A stretch of DNA of 64,000 bases from Orobanche coerulescens (Eukaryota; Streptophyta; Magnoliopsida; Lamiales; Orobanchaceae), in the NCBI GenBank assembly GCA_033398695.1, contig CM065811.1, positions 110,345,501 to 110,409,500 of the forward strand. Direction: 5' to 3'. Made by a program: the position numbers and the translations under genes. The number at the start of each line of letters is the position of its first letter. Within the stretch, counting starts at the first letter, position 1. Below the pieces are notes generated by a model that saw nothing but the letters and a program-made list of their open reading frames with translations, was not told the DNA's origin and made no database searches. Positions 11,446 to 21,328 of this stretch are shown here, piece by piece.

Positions 11446-12064
11446 TCAGAAACGACTCCTGAATCTTTATCTTATTCAGTCTTTGGACTCTCTCATAGCT
11501 ACTGACCTTCATGCTCCATTCTGGATTTAGAGATCTGAGGACCTTAAGTGCCATTTCCCTGTTGCCATAGGTTTTGCCCAGGGAGTTGATTTCATTGATA
11601 ATTTCAGTGAACCTTGTGTCCACTTGGTCTATTGATTCTCCATTCTTCATTTTAAAGTTGTCAAACTTTTGGATAGCTATTGACAACTTGTTCTCCTTGA
11701 TCAGCTCCGTTCCTTCACACATTAGAGCTAATGTGTCCCAAATCTCTTTGGCATTCTTACAATTTTTGATCTTGACCATTGTGGATTTGTCAAGAGTTTG
11801 GTATAGCACATCTCTGGCCCTGTTGTCAAGATTGGCCAGCTTTCTCTCTTCGGGGGTCAGCTCCGTTCTCTTCTTGGGAATCTTTTCGGGCCTCCCAGCT
11901 GCGATTTCCTCGGGTGTGTTGTCCTTCTCGAAAATGAATGGACCGTCTTCAATGATGCACCACATGTCGTCATGGATTGAAGATAAATGTGCCTGCATTC
12001 TTATCTTCCAGAGATCATACTCGTCAACTGAAAAGACAGGTAGTCTAGAGTGCATGTGTTCCAT
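11441..12064 (-). CDS. Copia-1 gag N-terminal (capsid) ORF
   Basis: A 207-codon frame starts about 65 bp downstream of the primer-binding site. Features of plant copia Gag (DUF4219/UBN2 families) are FSVDEYDLWKIRMQAHL near the N-terminus, LANLDNRARDVLYQTLDK, and AKEIWDTLALMCEGTELIKENK followed by IQKFDNFKMKNGESIDQV. It would form the virus-like particle. The Met at 12064 is the first after the primer site and gives the family's usual N-terminus (MEHMHSRLPVFS). The ORF ends early through a frameshift near 11445, so the zinc knuckle is lost from this product. Confidence 0.85.
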   Translation of the reverse strand: MEHMHSRLPVFSVDEYDLWKIRMQAHLSSIHDDMWCIIEDGPFIFEKDNTPEEIAAGRPEKIPKKRTELTPEERKLANLDNRARDVLYQTLDKSTMVKIKNCKNAKEIWDTLALMCEGTELIKENKLSIAIQKFDNFKMKNGESIDQVDTRFTEIINEINSLGKTYGNREMALKVLRSLNPEWSMKVSSYERVQRLNKIKIQESFLI

Positions 12065-12130
12065 TATAACGTGAGAGATAAGATATATATCTTAATATAG
12101 ATCTGGTTCGTGAAAAAAAATGAACCAACC

Positions 12131-12142
12131 TCTCTGATACCA
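12131..12142 (-). promoter_or_regulatory. Copia-1 primer-binding site (tRNA-iMet type)
   Basis: The minus-strand reading TGGTATCAGAGA lies 2 nt inside the 5' LTR. It matches the TGGTATCAGAGC initiator-Met tRNA site usual in plant LTR elements except for its last base. Confidence 0.92.
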
Positions 12143-12144
12143 CT

Positions 12145-13539
12145 TGTAGGTCACAAGTCGTCCAGAAACAAGTCTAGAGGGGGGGTGAATAGACTTGTAG
12201 AAACTCTTCTCCTCTTTTTCACGAAGAGTGAGTTTCGTCAGCTGATGATCAAACAAATGACTAGGAGTCGTTTGTTCTTGGATATGTGCGGAAGTCAGCT
12301 GATGACGAATATAAATTAACTTAATGAAACACTTAACAATGGATGCAGCAGTTAGAGTATGATGCAGTAAAACAGTAAATAATACAGGCAGTTATAGTGG
12401 TCTCAGAGGTGGGGTAATCCTCTACTAATCCACTTTTCTCCAAACCAGTTGGAGATGAATTCACTATAATTTTCAACCAGTGATAAAGATTACAGTGATT
12501 CACAACACACTACAACAGCTTCCAACCAGTGGAATTCCGTGCCGTTGTACACACTTGACTGCCTTGCACCTCTTGATCCTCGATCCTCGGATGCCTTCTG
12601 ATCACTTACTTCAACCATGAAGTACCGTACTCAAGATTTATAGACAAGAGTGTTTGTCTTCTCCAACTTAAGAGCTTCCTTGAATATGAACTTTTTGGAT
12701 CTGCTCTTTTTCACGATGCTATTTGATTGCTTGAGATTGCTTTGTTTGCTTTGATCGCTAGAGTATATGTTCGCACCGTTGTTTGCTCAGTTTCAAATCT
12801 CCGGGTATTTATAGATCACGATCTCTGATCTTCTTCCTTGTAGCCGTTGCAGATCTGAACAAATCCGTCCGTTGGAGGGAGACTTCATTGTTTAATCTTT
12901 TCTGAACGTTGCAAGGCTGGATTCCCATTATTTAATTTTATCTTCCGACCGTTGTGAGGACTTCTGCATGTGAGCGCCGAATCTTTTGAATATAAAAGGA
13001 TTAAAGTCTTCACGGTGGGTCAGGATGATTTAAATAAATCATATCTCTTGCGGGAATCACTCCAATTTGTCTCTTCACGTTGCATGTGAGCTTTCCGTAA
13101 TATTTGACTTTTCAAAGCATGCTGACGTGGACTTGGAGTACTAGGCTGTGGTGCAGCTTTCATCTTTGCAGGTAGGTCCTCTTGGCTGTATACTGTTTGA
13201 GACTTGTCTGATCAGGTGACTTCCCTGAGGTTCCTCGGCTGCAGTCTGGTCAAACTTCTCTGACAAATTTTTAGTTGACCAGGGCTACTCTGATTGGAGT
13301 CGGCTGTACTTCTCTGATGGACTAGACTGTACTTTAGTACTTAGCCGATTTTCCGCCTAACTAACTTTGGCCTATAGAAGACACTCATTTGGTTCTTCTT
13401 TACATATTGCCAATTTTATACTTAACATATTTTGGCCTATGGAAGATACTCATTTGGTTCTTCCTTACATTTCGCCAAATAATAAACATTTGATTTTTAA
13501 ATTAATGACATCATCAAAATCTAACAAGTATTCCTAACA
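12145..13539 (-). repeat. Copia-1 5' LTR
   Basis: 1395 bp, nearly identical to 1563-2973. On the minus strand it starts TGTTAGGAATAC and ends CCTACA. A TATA-like box (TATTTATAG on the plus strand) lies at 12806-12814 and would drive minus-strand transcription. Confidence 0.95.
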
Positions 13540-13544
13540 TCAAC
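13540..13544. repeat. Target-site duplication of copia-1, right copy
   Basis: TCAAC, identical to 1558-1562. Confidence 0.92.
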
Positions 13545-13901
13545 AATATTATGGATGAAGATCATTTTTCTTTTCTTATTAACAAGATCATGAAAGAATT
13601 TGCTATTTCTCTCCCCTTCCAAAATCCACTTCGTTTGCGTTTTTTGTTTCCAAAACATTTCTTCAAGAGAAAGAGTCCAGATTAGATTCTCATTCATTTT
13701 ACGAAGATATTCCTTATTGACATCAGAAGGATCATTGTCAAAATTGTACTCCGCTTCGGCCGCACGGTTTAGAGCCTCGGCCACTTTAACAAAAACATTC
13801 CCAAACACACTCCTATTCTAGTCTTTAAGAGCAAGTTTAAGACGTGAAAGTTTTTTAGAAAGTTTGGAAAGACCCGTATATGGAATCGGAATGGACCAAG
13901 A
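13540..13901 (-). pseudogene. LINE ORF2 segment upstream of the RT, continuing across copia-1
   Basis: The minus-strand frame contains W-I-L-E-G-E-R-N-S-K-F-F-H, the highly conserved pre-RT block of plant LINE ORF2, followed by an IHNIVD segment. That segment joins in frame to NGTNLSDPTD at 1557 when copia-1 is removed. Further upstream, SIPIPYTGLSKLSKKLSRLK is readable. An in-frame TAG at 13818-13820 replaces the expected Trp (KD-W-N). At 13901 the similarity stops and 18S rRNA begins, so the LINE is 5'-truncated there and lacks its endonuclease. Confidence 0.85.
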
Positions 13902-13957
13902 ATGCATGGCTTAATCTTTGAGACAAGCATATGACTACTGGTAGGATCAACCAGGTA
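13902..13957 (-). rRNA. 5'-terminal 56 nt of 18S rRNA (fragment)
   Basis: The minus strand reads TACCTGGTTGATCCTACCAG and continues through the AGTCATATGCTTGTCTC and AAGCCATGCAT blocks, the universal 18S 5' end. There is one change in the first 20 nt (CTACC for the usual CTGCC). After 56 nt the sequence switches to LINE. It is too short to be functional. Confidence 0.93.
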
Positions 13958-14699
13958 GCATTCCTTAAAGACGCCGGCAACGCATGAGCTAAGCCACAAG
14001 GGCTCATTCAAAACGTGCACGGTCGTCGTTCGCACGAAGCGCCGAACGCATGATTCGAGGTAAGCGGCGATTGAACACCTCTTACCTACTAAATATTCCG
14101 TATCCAAGAGATCGTACACCGCGCCATGGGCCAACATCTAAGGCACACAAATTGGGGCATTAAACGTGGAACACAACAGGTGGTTTGTGGTTCACCCAAC
14201 ACCGCATCCACAAAGGGGGAGCAGCACAAGGCGAAAAACTTGACACTTCAATCATTCAAATGCCTTCAAGATAGGTACTCAACACAAGAAACCAACAGCA
14301 GCCAAGATATGCTTGAGCCAATAACTGAAGAGGCATATATGAGACGACGTCGTTGGCCGAGCAAGGATCCAACGTACTCATATAAACCAATCACCACTCA
14401 CGCACCATACGTATACAATGCCCGAACACAAGGAAGTATAAGCCATCACGAAACATAATATGTGCATCATGACAGCAAACAACAACTCACACCCAAGCAT
14501 TGCCCCGATAGGCACGTAGGAAACAAATCACTAGCAGCACACATAATCATACCAGAACATGGTTTCGAATTCAAAAGAATTTCCAAAAACCAATGATGCT
14601 CATTCTTAACCAACATTCGACTTCGCTGAATGCACCCATTACCTATACCCACAAGGAGCTGACAACAAAACATAGCATCCAATCGAGCTCACAATCAAG
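13958..14699 (-). other. rDNA 5' external transcribed spacer-like sequence
   Basis: This lies immediately upstream of the 18S fragment in the rRNA sense, so by position it is the 3' part of the 5' ETS. It is GC-rich near 18S and contains no coding signal. I did not find a plant Pol I start consensus (TATATAGGGG type). ETS sequences are species-specific and cannot be confirmed by eye. Confidence 0.7.
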
Positions 14700-14868
14700 A
14701 AACTTGATTTTTATTTCACCGAAGCAACACCAACCGTCCGATAGGAACACACCATCTTTAAATATTAGGGACAAGGGACCAACAAACTTGAATATTTCAC
14801 TGAAGCAACACTAGCCATCCGATAGGAACAAGCCATCTTTAAATATTAGGGACAAGGGACCAATCAAC
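14700..14868. repeat. Two tandem copies of an ~81-bp rDNA spacer repeat
   Basis: The block containing CATCTTTAAATATTAGGGAC occurs at 14753 and again at 14834, a period of 81 bp, with the flanking GAAGCAACACYARCCRTCCG also repeated. Confidence 0.85.
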
Positions 14869-14870
14869 CG

Positions 14871-16060
14871 ACCGATCATTTCAAGAGCAATGCTTCGACT
14901 CAAGAACATAGCACTCCACTCCGATGTCTTACCCAAACAAACGACCGCCTCACCGTGATCGCCCAACCACCAATTAGGTTATCGAACGCCCACCTACCGG
15001 TACGTCATTTGCAAAGGCTACCCACCAAAGTAGCTCACTGAAATCTTGTTCGCAACACTGCCAAAAAAAGCCCACGAGCAAAAAGGGACCGCACTACCGA
15101 ACCGACCGAGCATTTCAAGAGCAATGCTTCGACTCAAGAACATAGCACTCCACTCCGATGTCTTACCCAAACAAACGACCGCCTCACCGTGATCGCCCGA
15201 CCACCAATTAGGTCATCGAACGCCCACGTACCGGTACGTCATTTGCAAAGGCTACCCACCAAAGTAGCTCACTGAAATCTTGTTCGCAACATTGCGAAAA
15301 AAGCCCACGAGCAAAAAGGGACCGCACTACCGAACCCACGGAGCATTTCACTAGCAACGCATCAACTCAAAGAACATAGCTCTCCACTACAATGTTCTGC
15401 CCAAAGAAACCACCGCCTCATCGTGCTTGCCCGACCACCTAGGTTATCGAACACTCACGTACCGGTACGTCGCTCCCTCAGGCTACCCACCGGCTGACTA
15501 AGCGAAATCTCGGCCGAATAATTACTAGGAAATTCCCACAAGCGATGGGGCCTTTGCTCAGAACCCACCGAGCAATTTCGAACATGCATCTAATCGCGAA
15601 CATGGCGACCCACTACGATGTTTTGCCCCAACAAGCGACCGCCTCACCATGCTCGTCAGCGACCCGATAGGTTATCAAACGCTCACGTACCGGTCGTCGC
15701 TCATGAGGCCGCCCACCCAAGCGACTTACCAAACTCCCGTTCGAGACAATGCGAGAAAAAGCCCACGGCGGCGGAGGTTACCACTCGGCGAACCCGACCA
15801 ACTCACGGACAACATCTCAAATACAAATCTAGCTTCTCTCTGCGATGTTTGCACAAGCAAGCAACACCGAACCATGGTCGTGAGCTACCGGGTTGGTTAT
15901 CGAACGCCCACGTTAGAGAATGCCGCTCGCCCACACTACCCACCGGAGCAAGTCGCGGAATCTTGTTCTCGACACTGCCGGAAAACTTTCTCGTGTGTTT
16001 CTTTAGAGGCGATTTCTTGCTCGGCCCTTGGAAGTTACTCGCAAGTAGCGGCCACTCACC
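14871..16060. repeat. ~234-bp tandem rDNA spacer subrepeats (about five diverging copies)
   Basis: The landmark GCAATGCTTC or its derivatives starts at 14887, 15121 and 15354 (periods 234 and 233). More diverged copies follow at about 15586 and 15820. Each contains CACGTACCGGTACGTC-like and AAAGCCCACGAGC-like blocks. The first two copies are close to identical and the later ones progressively diverge. This is typical IGS/ETS subrepeat organisation. Confidence 0.85.
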
Positions 16061-16975
16061 GACACCCTCTCACACAAGAGGGTGTCGGCCGAGCCGCTTA
16101 CTGTGAGTAACTTCCAAGGGCCGAGTGCGGCCGCCCTCTAAAGAAACACACGAAAGTTTTCGGCGATGTCAGAACAAGATTCTGGCGACTTGCTCCGATG
16201 TAGTGTGGCGAGCGGCATTCTCTAACGTGGGTTCGATAACCAACCCGTTAGTCGGCGACCATGTGCGGTGTTGCTTGCTTGTGCAAACATCGCGAGAGAA
16301 GCTAGATTTTGTATTTGAGATCTTGTCCGTGAGTTGGTTGGTTGATCGGCCGGTAACCTCCGCCGCTCGTGGGCTTTTTCCGGCATTGTCTCGGCGGAGT
16401 TTGCAAGCGCTTGGTGGCGAGCCGTGAGCGGCATCGTACGTGAGCGTTTGATAACCTATTGGTAAATCGACGAGCATGGTGAGGCGGTCGCTTGTTGGGG
16501 CAAAACATCGTGGGCCGCCATGTTCGCGATTAGATGCATGTTGAAATTGCCGCTGGTTCCGAAAGCAAGGCCCCATCGCTTGAGCATTTCTAGTAATTAT
16601 TCGGCCGAGATTTCGCTTAGCCGGTGGTAGCTGAGGGAGCGACGTGCGTACATGAGTGTTCGATAACCTAGGTGGTCAAGCACGGCTGAGGATTTCTTTG
16701 GCGAACATTGTAGTGGAGAGCTATGTTCTTTGAGTTGATGCGTTGCTAGTGAAATGCTCCGTGGGTTCGGTAGTGCGGTCCCTTTTTGCTAGTGGGCTTT
16801 TTTGGCAATGTTGCGAACAAGATTTCAGTGATCTAATTTGGTGGGTAGCCTTTGCAAATGACGTACCGGTATGTGGGCATTCGATAACCTAATTGGTGGT
16901 CGGGCGAGCATAGTGAGGCGGTCGTTTGTTTGGGTAAGACATCGGAGTGGAGTGCTATGTTCTTGAGTCAAAGCA
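15121..16975. repeat. Large inverted repeat of rDNA spacer (two ~0.9-kb arms)
   Basis: Sequence from about 15121 to 16069 reappears in reverse complement from 16078 to about 16975. The centre is a perfect 9-bp stem, GACACCCTC/GAGGGTGTC, with an 8-nt loop (16070-16077). Long stretches match between arms (for example 15611-15690 against 16439-16535) with visible substitutions and small indels, so the arms are similar but not identical. Confidence 0.85.
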
Positions 16976-16985
16976 GTGGGGTGTT

Positions 16986-17343
16986 CTACGAGCGATGCTA
17001 GCGCGCACTACACGAATAGCGTGCATTATCTTATGCCTAGTGCGCGCTAACTGCTAGTCGAGAGGGAAGAATCAGCTATTGTCTCTGCCAAGCCCGGACC
17101 GTAAGCATGTGCTAAGACCCAATGCTAGCGTGCGATATTCAATAGAAATAACGTGCGTTATCTTAGGCCTAGCGTACGCTATCTGCCTATCTCAAAACAC
17201 CACTGTAAGGTCCAAACAATACAAACATGACCCGAAAGGTACGAAACTCTAAAATCAACATCAACAACATCCCAATAAGTGTTTAAGCGACAATAGTGAA
17301 GGGACGTCAGAGCCAACAATTCATATAAAGTATGGGTATTACA
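16986..17343 (-). repeat. Gypsy A 3' LTR, truncated
   Basis: This matches the internal-side ~360 bp of the intact gypsy A LTR at 31677-33578 and ends in GTATTACA next to a polypurine tract. The remaining ~1.5 kb of LTR is missing. The left break lies inside the palindrome array and abuts the rDNA inverted-repeat arm. Confidence 0.85.
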
Positions 17344-17355
17344 TTCTCCCCCTCT
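17344..17355 (-). promoter_or_regulatory. Gypsy A polypurine tract
   Basis: The minus strand reads AGAGGGGGAGAA and directly abuts the LTR. Confidence 0.88.
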
Positions 17356-17361
17356 AAAAAG

Positions 17362-17380
17362 AAGTTTCGTCCCGAAACTT
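17362..17380. repeat. Inverted repeat beside the gypsy A polypurine tract
   Basis: AAGTTTCG-TCC-CGAAACTT has perfect 8-bp arms and a 3-nt loop. The same site occurs next to the polypurine tracts of gypsy B (27522-27540) and gypsy C (46687-46705), and in a degenerate form in gypsy D (56140-56158). Confidence 0.9.
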
Positions 17381-17399
17381 AAGAAATAAAAAGTTTGAG

Positions 17400-18560
17400 G
17401 TATTTCGATCGCATCTTCTCTCATGTCTCCCAAGTCGCCTCCTCGACTCCATGTCTCGACCATTGCACTTTAACTAAAGAGATTGTTTTGTGCCGAAGCT
17501 TCTTCTCAAGACATTTAAGGATCTTCACCGGTCTCTCCAGAAAGGTAACATCCTCGGCTACAATCTCACTATAGTCGATAACATGACAAGGATCCGGCAC
17601 GTACTTCCTCAACTGAGAAACATGAAAAATGCTATGGACATGACTCAAGGCTGGAGGCAGCGCTAAGCGATAATCTAAATCTCCAACCCTGTCGAAAATT
17701 CAAACGGTCTGATATACCGCGGACTAAGCTTACCCTTTTTCCCGAAGCGGAGAACTCCTCTGGTCGGCAACACCTTGAGTAGAACATGATCTCCCACTTC
17801 GAATTCCAAAGGTCGACGACGAGTATCAGCATAATATTTCTGATGGCTCTGGGCAGTCAACAACCGATCCTTGATAATAGAAATCTTCTCCTTAGTCTCC
17901 ATCAACATATCCAGTTCCGTTCCGACTAGCTCCGAAGCCTCATCCCAACATAATGGCGATCTACAATGCCTACTATAAAGTGCCTCGAAAGGTGCCATTT
18001 TGATCGACGCATGCCAACTATTATTGTAGGCAAACACGATCAATAGCAAGTGAAGTTCCCAATCATTACCCCAGTCTAGGGCACAATCCCGCAACATATC
18101 CTCCAACGTCTTAATTGTCCGCTCCATCTGACTGTCTGATTGAGGATGAAATTACGTGCTCAATCTCAACTCGATGCCCAAATCCTGATGAACGGCTTGC
18201 CAAAAATTCGATACAAAACAACCATCTCGATCAGAAACAATAGTCTTAGGGGCACCATGCAATCTCACAATCTCAGCTATAAAAATTCGAGCCAATCTCT
18301 CCGGTCCCCAAGTATCCTTAATACCTAGGAAGTGTGCAGACTTGGTCAACTGAGCAACGATTACCCAAATCATATTCATTCCAGCTCTAGTCCTCGGCAT
18401 CCTAGAATTAAAATTCATAGAGATATCTTCCCACTTCCACTCGAGAATGGGAATCGGCTTCAATAACCCTACCGGCCGTTGATGTTCAATCTTGACCATG
18501 TCAAGCACCGCAGTACAAACTCTATGACATCTTTCTTCATATTATTCCACCAAAAATTTC
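17400..18560 (-). pseudogene. Gypsy A integrase with chromodomain-like C-terminus
   Basis: Minus-strand frames in order are the catalytic core (18152-18508, with [24 protein letters not shown] and IVSDRDGCFVSNFWQ), then DMLRDCALDWGNDWE...YNNSWHASIKMAPFEALYSRHCRSP (17675-18127). Next come HVHSIFHVSQLRKYVPDP and a C-terminal VKVQWSRHGVEEATWET (17421-17648), a GPY/F-plus-chromodomain-like end typical of plant chromoviruses. Frames change near 17690 and 18130, so one polypeptide is not encoded. The zinc-binding HHCC part (18500-18760) is also broken. Confidence 0.88.
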
Positions 18561-20508
18561 GCTTCAAGTCTATCTACATCGTACTCGTTCCAGAGTGGAT
18601 AGAGTAAGGCGTAGCTTGGGCTTCTCGGAGAATTCTCTGCCTCAACTCTAGATCATTCGGAACACAAAGTCTGCCCTGGAATCTCAGAATACTATCCTCA
18701 TGGACCATAAAACCAAGGGCTTTTCCATTAATTATATCTTCCTTCAGTTGAGAGATCATCGGGTCATTCCACTATTTCCCTTTGATGTCGTCAACCAAGG
18801 ACGAAGTAATTTCAAGAATGCGCAACTGTCCTTGCACTCTTTAAAGCTGAACTTCTATTCCTTGCTCGATTAAATCTTGACGGATATTCGTCTGAGATTG
18901 AGAACCTCAAGCATCTGAAGCGATGCCGATTTGCAGCTCAAAGCATATGCGACGACGTTGGCCTTTCCCGAATGGTAAAGAATTTCCAAATCGTAATCAT
19001 TGATCAGTTCCAACCAATGCCTCTGCCTCATATTCAGATCTTTCTGACTGAAAATATACTTCAAACTCTTTTGATTGGTATAAATCCGACACGGAGAGCC
19101 ATACAAATAATGCCGCCAAATCTTAAGTGCGAAGACAATTGCGGCCAATTCCAAATCGTGAGTAGGATAGTTCATCTCATACGGCTTCAACTGTCATGAC
19201 ACAAAAGCTATCGTTTTATCGTGCTGCATAAGCACACATGCAAGCCCTTGTCCTGAAGAGTCGCTATAAGCTACAAATCCTTCACTGCCCTGTGGTAAAG
19301 CTAAAATTGGCACTGAGGTCAAACGTCTCTTCATCTCATCGAAGCTCTGCTGTATCTTAGCCGTCCAAACAAACTTTTCTGTCTTCTGGAGTAATTGCAT
19401 AAGCGGTCGAGTGAGTTTCGAGAACCCTTCGAAAAACCAACGGTAATACCCAGCAAGACCCAAAAAGCTTCAAACTTTCTTAACATTTTTAGGCGGCACC
19501 CAGTCTAGCACTGCCTCAATCTTCTGCGGGTCTAGACGAACCCCTTCGGCTGAAACCACATGGACGAGAAACATAACTTCCTTCAGCCAGAACTCGCATT
19601 TCAAAAATTTCATGTAGAGATGTTCGGCTCTCAAAACATCTAGTAGCAAGTGCCGGGCATGCTCCTCCTCATCCCGAGAATAAATCAAGATGTCCTCAAT
19701 GAAGAAGACCACATATTTGTCTAGGTATTCAATGAATATCTTGTTCATTAGATGCATGAATATTGACGATGCATTAGTCAATCCAAAAGGCATGACCACA
19801 AATTCATAATGTCCGTATCCCGTCCGAAATGCAGTCTTTGGAATGTCGGTCTCTTTCACCCGAAGTTGGTAGTATCCCGATATGAAATCAGTTTTTGAGA
19901 ATACTGCGGCTCCATGTAACTGATCAAATAAATCATCTATATGAGGCAAAGGATACTTGTTCTTTATGGTCACTTTGTTTAGTTTGCGGTAATCAATGCA
20001 TAAACGTAGTAAACCATCCTTCTTCCTCACAAAAAGAACATGCGCGCCCCAAGGCAAAGCGCTCGGTCTAATATACATTTTCTCCAATAGTTCTCCTAGC
20101 TTATTCTTTAATTCTTGCATCTCGGAAGGTGCCATCCGATAAGGCGCCTTAGAAATCAGAGCCGCGTCAGGCTCTAAATCCACAGAAAATTCTATCTCTC
20201 GATCCGGCGGTAATCCCGGGAGGTTGTCCTGAAAAACGTCTGGATACTCATTAAAAACTAGAATCGAAGAGAAATCAACTTCGTTCCCTTCCGACTTCAA
20301 AGCATAAGACCAATATCCCGTGCAACCTTTATTCAAGAGTTTTATGGCCTTCATCGCGCTGATAAGCAACTTAGGATGGCCCGATTTACGCCCCATGAAC
20401 GATCACTTGGAACCATCTCTGGTCATCATAGTGATAACCTTAGTGTGGTAATTCATAATCGCTTGGTGACTGTCAAGCCAGTCTTCACAGAGGATCACGT
20501 CCTCGCCC
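18561..20508 (-). pseudogene. Gypsy A reverse transcriptase and RNase H
   Basis: The RT is in 19470-20396, with [16 protein letters not shown], a [20 protein letters not shown] block, [18 protein letters not shown] and the catalytic box. That box reads FIEDIL at 19692-19700, where the family has FIDDIL, so the first Asp of the pair is replaced by Glu. The frames 19194-19463 and 18870-19190 give the connection and RNase H ([54 protein letters not shown]). A stop precedes the Met at 20396 (DGSK-stop). The reading continues to the gypsy B insertion point as EDVILCEDWLDSHQAIMNYH, the end of the protease. Confidence 0.9.
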
Positions 20509-20513
20509 TCGAT
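20509..20513. repeat. Target-site duplication of gypsy B, left copy
   Basis: TCGAT, identical to 29691-29695. Confidence 0.92.
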
Positions 20514-20758
20514 TGTAATATCCGCATTTTTTCTTTCCCTTGTATTTTCATTTTCGGTGTATTTATCGGTTATAGCGACCCTCGTGTATCATTCAGTGTA
20601 TATTTTCCGTCATCTATTGATCTTATTCTCGTAATTGTTGTGCGGAACCTCCGATTCGGGGTTGCCGTGGATCCATTCTATGTTATGATGCGTTTTGAGG
20701 TGTTCTGTTTGATGTTTCGTTCATATTCCGGTGTTTTGGACCATTTATATTTCGTACC

Positions 20759-21306
20759 TAGCGCACACTATCTTTTCTGCATAGCGCACGCTAGGGGTCC
20801 CTTAGTAGCGCACGCTATGACTGCTTCGTAGCGCGCGCTAGAGAGCAAGCCCTTAGAGTGGCAGTGCTAATTCCAGCCCGCTGGACTGGCGGATTAGCGT
20901 ACGCTACGTAGTCTAGCGCACGCTAATGTTGGGGGCTAGCGCACGCTGAAATGCCCGGTAGCATACGCTAGCGTGAGTGTCCAGTACTGGACAGTTTGCT
21001 ACTGGACTCGACTGATGCCCAGGTAGCGCATGCTATTGGTCGATAACGCGCGCTACCGATACACTTTAGCGTACGCTACGATTGGCCGATAGCGCGCGCT
21101 AACTGGATCAGGTGTGTACTGACAGTTGCTTCTGGACATGGCTGATGTCCAGGTAGCGCATGCTATTGGTCGATAGCGCGCACTACCGAGAGGTTATTAG
21201 CACACGCTACGTTTCGAGTAGCGCATTCTAACGGCCAGAAATCTGGCTACTGGACTGGAGTTTTGTTCCGTTAGCGCACGCTAACTTTGAGGATTAGCGC
21301 GCGCTA
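20759..21306. repeat. TAGCGNNCGCTA palindrome array, gypsy B 5' LTR
   Basis: About 18-20 copies of a 12-bp palindrome with variable central dinucleotide (CA, GC, TA, TG) and occasional single mismatches. The last copy ends about 10 bp before the TATA box. Confidence 0.92.
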
Positions 21307-21315
21307 ACACTCCCT

Positions 21316-21328
21316 GGCTATATAAACC
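21316..21328 (+). promoter_or_regulatory. Gypsy B TATA box
   Basis: CTATATAAACC sits in a short inverted repeat, CTCCCTGG...CCAGGGAG, just after the palindrome array. Confidence 0.7.

Larger units (their letters stand above)
1563..13539 (-). mobile_element. Copia-1: full-length SIRE/Maximus-like Ty1/copia retrotransposon
   Basis: The element is bounded by two ~1.4-kb LTRs with TGT...ACA ends and a TCAAC target duplication. A tRNA-iMet-type primer-binding site sits inside the right LTR and a polypurine tract inside the left LTR, so it is transcribed on the minus strand. Internal order is gag, protease, integrase, RT, RNase H, then an extra 833-codon ORF before the 3' LTR. That order (integrase before RT) is copia. 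The long LTRs and the extra 3' ORF suggest the SIRE/Maximus group, but this assignment is by eye. The LTRs differ by only about a dozen substitutions plus small indels, yet pol is broken in many places. Confidence 0.93.
16986..20513 (-). mobile_element. Gypsy A, 3' half (truncated 3' LTR, integrase, RNase H, RT)
   Basis: The minus-strand Ty3/gypsy chromovirus-type element is split by gypsy B. This half carries RT, RNase H, integrase with a C-terminal chromodomain-like end, the polypurine tract and a truncated LTR. The 5' half is 29691-33578. TCGAT (20509-20513) is the duplication made by gypsy B. Confidence 0.92.

Noticed and set aside
13902..13957. A working rRNA gene.
   Set aside because: Only the first 56 nt of 18S are present before the LINE begins.
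15618..16576. Several overlapping 100-160-codon ORFs on both strands.
   Set aside because: They lie in GC-rich rDNA spacer subrepeats and the inverted repeat, where long frames occur by chance. The translations have no domain signature and are mirror images across the palindrome.
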